A stretch of 64,000 bases of DNA from Rhodobacter xanthinilyticus (GTDB lineage: Bacteria > Pseudomonadota > Alphaproteobacteria > Rhodobacterales > Rhodobacteraceae): contig NZ_CP017781.1 of assembly GCF_001856665.1 (NCBI RefSeq), forward strand, positions 3,240,001 through 3,304,000, in the 5' to 3' direction. Below, piece after piece: positions 1 to 7,629 of this stretch; positions within the stretch are counted from its first letter, which is position 1; every line of letters begins with the position of its first letter. The notes under the pieces are model-generated. The model saw nothing but the letters and a program-made list of their open reading frames with translations, ran no database searches and had not been told where the DNA came from. Made by a program: the position numbers and the translations under genes.

Positions 1-801
1 TGTTCCGACCCCCAATTCCGAATACCAGGCTTTCCCGCTTTTATAGAGCAGAAGCGCAAGTCCATTCGCCGAGCAGGGAATCGTGCACAGATGCGGCGCT
101 GTATCTGGGCTTGGAAAATTGTGGCACCGAGTATGTCGAAGAGCAGCATCGATGCCATCCCGCAAGCGGTTGGCCGCATCCTCGTTTTGAATGTCAATTT
201 CGATGATCGGAAGGCCGCTTGATATTTTGGTCTCATCGCAGGGATGGGTCACTGCGATCTCAAGGAGCATGCGAGCGTCGGACTTGCTTGAGGACAGCAG
301 GATGTCGGCTATGAAGCCATCCACCCCCGCCTCCACCGCGACCTGATCAAACATCGTCGTAAGGTCCGTCCGATAGGGCGCGCTTTTCGCCGTGCATGAC
401 AATCCAAATGCTTCCTCATAGTAGGAACAGACGACCGGATGGTCCCGAGTTAACCAGTATGGCTGACCAGTCCGAATGGCCTCGCTCAGGACAGAAAAAA
501 GCGTCATCTTAGCAAGCTGATGCAGGTAAGTCTCGTTGTGGCAGTCAGCCGGACGGCCCGCTTTATGCTTGAAATGGTGCTTCCGTGTGCGACCTAGGGC
601 AGGTACCATCAGATGGCCACAGGCTAGGCAGTTATAGGGTCCTTGTGCATAGCGGTCATCCGAGTTGACCTCACATATTTCAATCAGATCACCTTCGCCC
701 GTCCGTACAAAGCGGCTGGCGTCAGGTCCGTGAGATCCTGACGGAGGGCGCTCACGCTCCCAGCTTGGGGCTCCGATGTCAACGTAACCGCGGCTGTCCA
801 T
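1..801 (-). CDS. CoiA-like nuclease-domain protein (3' end beyond window)
   Basis: The frame is open from an ATG at 799-801 to the window edge (267 codons), so the C-terminus is missing. A GGAG ribosome-binding sequence lies just upstream of the start. The N-terminal part holds a zinc-ribbon-like CLAC motif followed by a RKHHFKHK stretch, the pattern seen at the start of CoiA-family competence proteins. Further on, FIADILL followed by LEIAVTH looks like the D and E-x-x strands of a PD-(D/E)XK nuclease fold. The gene is divergent from the helicase-nuclease gene at 1015 and may share its control region (802-1014), in which I see no coding sequence. CoiA acts on incoming DNA in competent bacteria, but CoiA-like proteins in islands may instead belong to defence or mobile-element functions. 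The family call is by motif only. Confidence 0.6.
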   Translation of the reverse strand, partial: MDSRGYVDIGAPSWERERPPSGSHGPDASRFVRTGEGDLIEICEVNSDDRYAQGPYNCLACGHLMVPALGRTRKHHFKHKAGRPADCHNETYLHQLAKMTLFSVLSEAIRTGQPYWLTRDHPVVCSYYEEAFGLSCTAKSAPYRTDLTTMFDQVAVEAGVDGFIADILLSSSKSDARMLLEIAVTHPCDETKISSGLPIIEIDIQNEDAANRLRDGIDAALRHTRCHNFPSPDTAPHLCTIPCSANGLALLLYKSGKAWYSELGVGT

Positions 802-1014
802 CTGTCGCTCCTGAAACGGTTCCGGCGTCTAACATTGACAACTCCGCAGCGGAGCGAAACAGGAATTTGCCCACGTGTTCGACCCTTGATCGGTATCACG
901 GTTTTCTTGCGCTGTTGCGACCGACATGGCACATGGTTGGGATGACAATCCTCGCGTCCATGAACTCGGTAGTTTGAGGAAAGACTGCGCAGATTAAGTT
1001 GACCGAGGGGGAGT

Positions 1015-4000
1015 ATGTTTCATCTCACAATGCGGGTCGCCTGGCATGGTTCGCGCTGGAATGGGCGGGTGTGCTCGGCTCCTTCGTCCAACGCGTTCTG
1101 TGTGGCGCTCGATCGTATCCGGGAAGAGAAGGACGACGTTGCGGAAGATGCCCTCGCTGGCAGGGCGTGGCATGAACTGACTCAGGGCGAGCTGCCGCCC
1201 TGCAAAGCTGAATCCGGCGCCTTCATGAACGAGACGGAGTGGACACGTCGGTTCAATCACCCCTATGCGACCATCAAGAAGGCGGCGGCGACACACGGAC
1301 ACTTGGAGCCAACAGATGTGAAGGTGCCGCCCTTCGCAACATTCGCGGTCCCGTTCGGCTGGATGTTGCGGAGTGAGCAAGCCGCCATCGACGCAAAGCT
1401 GCCTAGCCCGTTGCCATCTGACGAGGAGTCGCCGTTCGCGAGCCCCTGGGTGTTTGGCCGCGCCCGACAGACGGCGATAGTTGACCATGTATTCAATCAC
1501 CTTACCCCCGAACGCTCGCTCGTCTTCTTTTATTGTAAGGAGGGCCAGCCACTCGGCGACGCAGTGCCACGTCTGGTTGTCGGTGTCGGTCGCATCCAAT
1601 CTATCGCCCCGGTGAAGTACTACGACGCCCCTGCGGGCAAGAGCGCTTATCCGATGTGGGATCGTCTTCTCCGACACTCGATCCGGCCGGACGGCTTCGA
1701 CGGGTTCCTGCTGCCATATCACGACTATCTCGAGCCAACCGGCGACACGGCCGAGGACGCCCGTCGAGCTGAGCTTCTTGCAGAGATCGCCGTCCCAGCC
1801 GATCCGGCCCACATGCGGGTTTTTTCTTATGCCGCAGAGTTGGCTCCTGCGGATATTGCGCTTTCAACGCTGATCCGATGCCTAGAGTCAGTGCGGAAGA
1901 TCCGCTCCCATGGGATCGCTGCGGGACCATGGGAGCGTCGTGAGGAATGGCTCAACACGCAGATTGGCCTAGCTTGGAAGGATCGGGGCGCGTTCCCAGG
2001 GCTCGGTTCGGCCCTGGAGGCGTTGGGCATGCGACTGGGCACGGCGCTCACACTCGAACTGCTCGCGTCGGGCGCGGTCGGGAGGGATGAGGACCCCTGG
2101 CCTCACATTGATGCTTTGCTGCGTGGCCAGACGAGGCCGCCGCAGCCCACCTATGACGCTGATCTCAAGGCGGTACGCGACACCTGGCTCAACTTGGCGG
2201 ACGAGCGTCGAGCGCTCCTGAAGCTGCTCTCGCGTTTCGCGCTCACCCCGGCCCAAGCGAGCCGCTGGTTTGATCCCACCAAGCGCGCAGCGGCCTGCAC
2301 GGCTCTCACTACCGACGCCGAAATCATCGAAAACCCCTATCGGATCAGCGAGGTCGACCTCGGCGACGCGAAAGAGTCGGCGGTCTCGGTTGGAACGATC
2401 GACCGCGGCCTCCTGCCGGACGCGACCATCGCCGCCTTACACCCGGTGCCCAGTCCATCACTTGTTCAGTCCGCAGCGGACCCGCGCCGCCTACGTGCTG
2501 CGCTTGTTAGTGTGCTGCGCCGCGCGTCGGAAAACGGTGACTCGTTACTCAGCGTTACCGAAGCTGTGGAAAAAGTGGCCGCGCTCCAGCTAGCCCATCC
2601 CTGTCTGATCGGGGTTGATTGGCCAGCCACTAACGCGGCGGCACTTACTGGTGTTGTCGAACTCATCGACCTGCCCGCGCCGCAGGGTCAGCACACCGGG
2701 ATCTCCGCGCTGCAACTCACCGAACTGAAGTTGCGTGAGGAACGGCTTCGGAGCGTCCTGTCGAAACGGGCAGGCAAGGCGGCCCCTGAGGTTTCTTCCG
2801 ATTGGAAGAAGCTTCTGGTGGAAGCGATCGAGGCGGCAGGGGGGGCGTATGATCCAAACAACGCCCGTCACGTCCTCGCCATCGACGAACAGGCTGCCGC
2901 ACTCGCGCGTGTGACCTCCCGGCGCCTGACTGCGCTTGTTGGGCGCGCCGGCACCGGCAAGACGTCGGTGATGGGAGCGCTCTTGCTGAACTCGGCGCTC
3001 GCTCGCGACGGCATCCTGCTACTTGCACCAACAGGCAAGGCGCGGGTCCGGCTAGGGAAGGCCGCCAATGCCGAAGCGATGACGGTTGCTCAGTTCTTGA
3101 ATGAACTCGGAAGATACGACGGCGTCCGTCAGCGTCCACGGTTCCAAGGTAGGGAGAAGTACCGCAAAGAGAAGACAGTCGTCATTGACGAATGTTCGAT
3201 GCTCACAATGGATGACCTTGCGGCGGTGCTCGAAGCGCTCGACCTCGCACATGTTCAACGGCTGATCTTGGTCGGCGACCCGAACCAGCTGCCGCCCATC
3301 GGTGTCGGACGTCCATTTGCCGACCTGACGTCATATCTACAGACTACGGAGGCGCAGAGCGACGCCGGCCTGCCGCTCGATGAGGCGCTGGCAAGGCTGT
3401 CGGTCGAGGTCCGCGCTGTTGCAGGCGCAGAACAAGCGTCGGACACGCTCCGGCTCGCATCCTGGTTTACAAGGGAGACTCAACCCGTCGATGCCGATCG
3501 AGTGCTCAGCGATTTGGAAACGGGGCGGCCCTTCAACGACCTCGACCTCTTTTTCTGGACAACGCCCGACGAGTTGCGGAGCCGTCTTAGCGAAGCATTT
3601 CAGAAGCATCTTGGACTTACGCAAGCGGGTGATGTTTCCGGTTTCAATGCCTCGCTCGGCATCGACGAGCGCGGCTGGGTCTCTTTCGACCTGCCCGGCG
3701 GCTCCGAACATTGGCAGATCCTCTCACCGGTCCGCATGCATCCACATGGGGTGCGCGACCTCAACCGCTGGACCCAACGTCGCTATCGTGCGCGCGAGCT
3801 GAAGGCGGCGACTGACCCATGGGTGGTAAGCCTCGGTGATGAGAACATCGTCATTCGTGACAAGGTTATCCAGGCTTCGAACCAATGGCGTAATGCCTTT
3901 GACGGGCAGCAGTCGGGTGACCATTATGTCGCCAATGGGGAGGTCGGGCTCGTCGGCAGCGGAAAGTCCCCTTGGCTGAACGTGATCTTTGCAGGCCGTC

Positions 4001-4704
4001 CCAACCTTCGGTTTGGCTACAGCGGCCGCGACTTTCCGGGCGGATCAGGGCCGCTGGAGCTCGCCTACGCAATCACTGTACACAAATCGCAGGGCAGCGA
4101 GTTCCAGAAGGTGTTCGTCGTGCTGCCCAAGAACTGCCGGCCGCTTTCGCGCGAGTTGCTCTACACGGCACTCACCCGTTCGCGCCGCCAGCTCGTCTTG
4201 CTCATCGAGGGCGATAATCCTTCGGTCCTCTTCGACTACACTCGTCCTGAGAGGTCGGAGACCGCGCGACGAAACACAAACTTGTTCCAGGGCGTCCTCC
4301 GACGAGTCGAGTCCGAGGTTCCATATGCCGAGAACCTGATACATCGAACCGAGAAGGGTCACTTGGTTCGGAGCAAATCGGAGCTTGTGATCGCCAATAT
4401 GCTGTTTCAATCCGGCGTCGAGTACGAATACGAGCGCGTGCTCGACGGAGAGGTCGAGCCTGGCCGTCTTCGCCCGGATTTCTCATTCGTCACGGCTGAC
4501 GGCGATCTGATCCTTTGGGAGCACCTCGGCATGATGGCTCGCGAGGACTACCGAAAGGGTTGGCAATGGAAGAAGGCGTGGTACGAAGCCAACGGCTTCA
4601 GCGTGGGTCGAACGCTCTTCACGTCGCAAGACGATGATCGCGGCGGGTTGGATTCCGCAAGCATTCGGTCAAACGTCAACGCGATCAAAACATTGCTGGA
4701 TTGA
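1015..4704 (+). CDS. RecD/TraA-like superfamily 1 helicase with C-terminal nuclease domain
   Basis: A 1229-residue protein. Walker A (GRAGTGKT) is near residue 643, Walker B (VVIDECSM) near 721-728, followed by VGDPNQLPPIG, and the C-terminal helicase motifs TVHKSQGSEF and LYTALTRSRRQL, all typical of RecD-like UvrD_C_2 helicases. Residues about 1120-1229 (KSELVIANML, then RPDF with D1155 and ILWEH with E1169) look like a PD-(D/E)XK nuclease, so helicase and nuclease are fused. The first 600 residues are a family-specific region with no obvious motor motif. The ATG at 1015 has a strong GGGGGAG site upstream. Proteins of this build are scattered on islands and are plausible DNA-processing or anti-phage enzymes; the substrate cannot be read from the sequence. 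Confidence 0.8.
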   Translation: MFHLTMRVAWHGSRWNGRVCSAPSSNAFCVALDRIREEKDDVAEDALAGRAWHELTQGELPPCKAESGAFMNETEWTRRFNHPYATIKKAAATHGHLEPTDVKVPPFATFAVPFGWMLRSEQAAIDAKLPSPLPSDEESPFASPWVFGRARQTAIVDHVFNHLTPERSLVFFYCKEGQPLGDAVPRLVVGVGRIQSIAPVKYYDAPAGKSAYPMWDRLLRHSIRPDGFDGFLLPYHDYLEPTGDTAEDARRAELLAEIAVPADPAHMRVFSYAAELAPADIALSTLIRCLESVRKIRSHGIAAGPWERREEWLNTQIGLAWKDRGAFPGLGSALEALGMRLGTALTLELLASGAVGRDEDPWPHIDALLRGQTRPPQPTYDADLKAVRDTWLNLADERRALLKLLSRFALTPAQASRWFDPTKRAAACTALTTDAEIIENPYRISEVDLGDAKESAVSVGTIDRGLLPDATIAALHPVPSPSLVQSAADPRRLRAALVSVLRRASENGDSLLSVTEAVEKVAALQLAHPCLIGVDWPATNAAALTGVVELIDLPAPQGQHTGISALQLTELKLREERLRSVLSKRAGKAAPEVSSDWKKLLVEAIEAAGGAYDPNNARHVLAIDEQAAALARVTSRRLTALVGRAGTGKTSVMGALLLNSALARDGILLLAPTGKARVRLGKAANAEAMTVAQFLNELGRYDGVRQRPRFQGREKYRKEKTVVIDECSMLTMDDLAAVLEALDLAHVQRLILVGDPNQLPPIGVGRPFADLTSYLQTTEAQSDAGLPLDEALARLSVEVRAVAGAEQASDTLRLASWFTRETQPVDADRVLSDLETGRPFNDLDLFFWTTPDELRSRLSEAFQKHLGLTQAGDVSGFNASLGIDERGWVSFDLPGGSEHWQILSPVRMHPHGVRDLNRWTQRRYRARELKAATDPWVVSLGDENIVIRDKVIQASNQWRNAFDGQQSGDHYVANGEVGLVGSGKSPWLNVIFAGRPNLRFGYSGRDFPGGSGPLELAYAITVHKSQGSEFQKVFVVLPKNCRPLSRELLYTALTRSRRQLVLLIEGDNPSVLFDYTRPERSETARRNTNLFQGVLRRVESEVPYAENLIHRTEKGHLVRSKSELVIANMLFQSGVEYEYERVLDGEVEPGRLRPDFSFVTADGDLILWEHLGMMAREDYRKGWQWKKAWYEANGFSVGRTLFTSQDDDRGGLDSASIRSNVNAIKTLLD

Positions 4705-4830
4705 CCTGCGGCCGAAGCTGAAGCACGCTGTTCTTGCTGTAAGCCTAGGGGCTGCAGGTATACTCCGGTCAGCACCGCCCCCTGTCCAAGGGAGCGGCGC
4801 GATCATCTCCTCGCGGATTCATGCCGGCAC

Positions 4831-5229
4831 CTACTGCCTCCCAGACCCCCTTCTTCCGAAACCCGTGCCCCCTTCTCTCTGCGCCCTCTCATACAGCGCC
4901 CGCTCCGCCGCGCTGATGCTGCCCTCGGCCCGCGCCACCTCTGCCCAGACCGAGATCGGATAGCGCCCCTCGAAGTGCAGGTCCCGCTCGATGCCCCTGC
5001 CGAAGGGCAGCCTCATCGCCGCCATCTCGCTCAGCGACCAGGAACCGAGCTCCGGGTAGCCGAGATCGGCGAGGCCGAAGAGGATGTCGCCGTCCTCATC
5101 GAGCTCGGTGGCCAGCCAGGTGCCTTGGCCGAACGGATTGAAGAACTTCACGACGGGGATGTGATCGGCGTCCGGTATCCGACCATTGGCAAGAAGACGG
5201 GCGCGCTGGCTTTGGGTCAGGAGGATCAT
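4831..5229 (-). CDS. DUF2958 domain protein
   Basis: 132 residues. The pattern with PVVKFFNPFGQGTWLATELD, then DILFGLADLGYPELGSWSLSE, is characteristic of DUF2958, a family carried by plasmids and integrative elements of alphaproteobacteria. Its start codon overlaps the stop of the upstream ardC-like gene as ATGA, so the two are translationally coupled. The function of the family is unknown. The constant partnership with ArdC suggests a role in the establishment or maintenance of mobile DNA. About 125 bp between this gene and the helicase stop shows nothing. Confidence 0.8.
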   Translation of the reverse strand: MILLTQSQRARLLANGRIPDADHIPVVKFFNPFGQGTWLATELDEDGDILFGLADLGYPELGSWSLSEMAAMRLPFGRGIERDLHFEGRYPISVWAEVARAEGSISAAERALYERAQREGGTGFGRRGSGRQ

Positions 5230-6179
5230 GCCGCAGCCCTCCCCTGTTCGGTCGCCCCGGCCGCCACAGGCTCCGGCAGATGGGCCAGCAGCCAGTCCGC
5301 GGCCTTGCTCGCCTGCGAGGCGGCACGCACGATGGCGCGGTTGTCCTCGCGCAGCACCTCGAGCCAGGAGCCGATGTAATCGGCATGGCGCACGGTGGGC
5401 ACGATCCCCAGCGAGGCGCAGCAGAAGGCCGCGTTCATCTCGGCCACCAGTTCCTCGAAGGCATAGGCCTTGGTCCCGAAACTCCCCGAGAAGTCCCGGC
5501 CCAGCCGCGAGGCATGGCCCGTGGCATGGCCGAGCTCATGCAGAGCCGTCCGATGCCAGTTGATCGGCTCGAAATAGGCCTGCGGAGGGGGAACCTGGAC
5601 ATAATCCAGCGCCGGAACATAGAAGGCCCGATCGCCCCCGATCCGGAAGTCGATGCCGGTGGCGCGGATCAACGCCTCGACCTGCGGCTCGATCATTCCC
5701 GGGGGCGGCGGGGGTGCTGCGACTGTGATCTCCTCCGGCAGGCCCTCGCATTGGGCGGCGTTGAAGACGGTGAAGCGCTTGAGAAAGGGGATCTGACCGG
5801 GCGTATCGCCGGTTTCCCGGGCGCGGCGCTTTTCGTCCTCGGGGGTGAAGCGGTCGGCATAGACGACGGTGGTGCCGCGCTCGCCCTTGCGGACATTGCC
5901 GCCGAGCGCCAACGCTTGGCGGAAGGTCAGCCAGGCTTGCGTCGGATAGCCCTGCTGGACCACGGCGCCCCAGAGGATCAGGATATTGATCCCGGAATAC
6001 GGACGCTGGGTGGCCGCGTTGCGCGGCAGGGTGAGCGGGGCCTTGGCCGAGGCCGTACCCCAGGGCTGGACCCAGGGCAGCCGCCCCGCCTCGAGTTCTG
6101 CGATGATCCGGGTGGTGATGTCGTCATAGATGCTGCTTCGGGCGCCGCCGTCGCGGGGCGCGCGGTCCTGTCTGGCCAT
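5226..6179 (-). CDS. ardC: ArdC-type antirestriction protein (zincin domain)
   Basis: 317 residues from the ATG at 6179, preferred over one five codons upstream because a GGAG site sits 8 nt before it. The N-terminal half (YDDITTRIIAELEAGRLPWV, GINILILW, GERGTTVVY) is the ArdC N-terminal ssDNA-binding domain. HELGH at residues 214-218 with a downstream EELVAE is a zincin-like metallopeptidase site. ArdC proteins coat entering single-stranded DNA and protect it from host restriction, and they are typical of conjugative elements. The gene overlaps the DUF2958 gene by 4 nt. It probably belongs to the backbone of the element whose recombinase lies at 11517. Confidence 0.85.
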   Translation of the reverse strand: MARQDRAPRDGGARSSIYDDITTRIIAELEAGRLPWVQPWGTASAKAPLTLPRNAATQRPYSGINILILWGAVVQQGYPTQAWLTFRQALALGGNVRKGERGTTVVYADRFTPEDEKRRARETGDTPGQIPFLKRFTVFNAAQCEGLPEEITVAAPPPPPGMIEPQVEALIRATGIDFRIGGDRAFYVPALDYVQVPPPQAYFEPINWHRTALHELGHATGHASRLGRDFSGSFGTKAYAFEELVAEMNAAFCCASLGIVPTVRHADYIGSWLEVLREDNRAIVRAASQASKAADWLLAHLPEPVAAGATEQGRAAA

Positions 6180-6597
6180 CAGGGTGATCTCCACGACGGG
6201 CGCCGGGGGCCTCTCCCCCGACCCTCAACCCGTCACGGAAATCCCGTCTGCACTCTCCCTCTGAGGGGGCGTTGCGGGGCGCTCCCCGCTCGAAGGGGGT
6301 GTGTCGGCAACGCCAGTGCCGACCAGGGGGAAGGCCTTCCCCAGCATCCGGACCTGAATGATCTGACCTCACAATGCCGTGCTATAGACAAACCGCACCG
6401 ATTGGCGGCCCGGCGGATGTCAACGGGGATTCCTTGTTTGATCAAGAGATGCTAGGCTCAGTGGGCTTCCGACCCGGTGGAGTCTGATTTCGGCTGCTTC
6501 TGACGACCGACCCATTTCGGGAGCCAAGCAATTGTCTCCCTTGATCAATTGACCGATCAGGGGGCGAGAACAACCCAACGGGTGCGTAAGGTCACAC
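6180..6597. other. 418-bp intergenic region with a perfect palindrome
   Basis: Control region between the divergent ardC-like gene and the AAA/S8 module. No convincing ORF is present. A perfect 16-bp palindrome, ggggaaggccttcccc, lies at 6327-6342. A smaller hairpin (gcgggg, ccccgc) is at 6274-6289. Two tgatcaa sequences occur near 6439 and 6541. The palindrome is a candidate operator, but nothing identifies a ligand. Confidence 0.4.
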
Positions 6598-7629
6598 ATG
6601 GCGCGGAGCGATCTTCTGGTGTCTTTGATTCGCGCGGGTGCGACCGGCGACAAAGAGATGCTGCGCTCCACCACCGAGGCGATGGTCGCCGAAGAACGTG
6701 CAAAGAAGCATTTCATCGTGGCCGACCGCATGCAACGCGCTTTAGCGGCTGTTCCGATCACACCGCCGTCGCTGACAGCAAGCTCCCCTCACCTGGCCGG
6801 ACCCAACGGTCGTGAGGCAATCCTGGAGATCACGCCGCAGCTTCAGCTGGAGGACCTGCTCCTCCCCCTGCCAGCGCGGGAGAGCGGAAGACAGCTGCTT
6901 GAGGAGCATCGCCGGGCGGACGTCCTGCGCGCACATGGCTATGAACCTCGGCACCGCGTCTTGCTTTCAGGGCCTCCTGGCAACGGCAAGACCTCGTTCG
7001 CCGAGGCCATGGCAGAGGGACTAGGCCTGCCCTTCTTTGTCGTCAGGTATGACGCCCTGATCGGCAGCTATCTTGGTGAGACGAACGCCAGGCTCCGGAA
7101 ACTCTTCGACTATGTTCGAACGACCCCGAGCGTATTGTTTTTCGACGAGTTCGACGCCATCGGCAAGGAACGCGGCGATACACATGAAACGGGAGAGATC
7201 AAACGGGTTGTCTCCTTCCTGCTCATGCAGCTCGACCAGCTTCCCAGCTATGTCATTGTGGTCGCAGCGACCAACCATGGAGAACTGCTCGACCGCGCGG
7301 TCTGGCGTCGTTTCCAGATGCGCCTGTCCTTTCCGGCGCCGAAGAAGACTGATGTCACGGTATTTCTCGACCGGATCATTTCGGGCTGGCCGGACGCCCC
7401 CAAATTGCCGCTCAGCCGCCTCGCTGGTAGACTTGGCGATGTCAGCTATGCAGAGGCGCTGGATTTTTGTCAGAATGTCAGGCGGCGACAAATTCTTGGT
7501 TTAGGGGAGGTTTCGGTTGATGAGGCATTGCGCGCGGAACTGGATCTTTGGACTTCGCGCGTTACGCCAGAGTTCATAAATGCCGAGCGATCCGACAAAA
7601 CCCCTCCTGAGACTGACGCCGAGCGCTGA
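6598..7629 (+). CDS. AAA+ ATPase paired with an S8 peptidase
   Basis: 343 residues. The AAA+ core has Walker A SGPPGNGKTS around residues 123-132, Walker B VLFFDEFDAIG around 178-188, a sensor-1-like AATNHGELLD, and an arginine-rich segment (AVWRRFQMRL) suited to an arginine finger. It is built like FtsH/ClpX-type remodelling ATPases but has no protease domain. The following S8 peptidase gene starts 50 nt before this one stops, which implies tight coupling. The pair recurs on bacterial mobile islands and resembles the NTPase-protease conflict systems described by comparative genomics. The likely role is to activate or feed the peptidase, but this is inference. Confidence 0.8.
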   Translation: MARSDLLVSLIRAGATGDKEMLRSTTEAMVAEERAKKHFIVADRMQRALAAVPITPPSLTASSPHLAGPNGREAILEITPQLQLEDLLLPLPARESGRQLLEEHRRADVLRAHGYEPRHRVLLSGPPGNGKTSFAEAMAEGLGLPFFVVRYDALIGSYLGETNARLRKLFDYVRTTPSVLFFDEFDAIGKERGDTHETGEIKRVVSFLLMQLDQLPSYVIVVAATNHGELLDRAVWRRFQMRLSFPAPKKTDVTVFLDRIISGWPDAPKLPLSRLAGRLGDVSYAEALDFCQNVRRRQILGLGEVSVDEALRAELDLWTSRVTPEFINAERSDKTPPETDAER

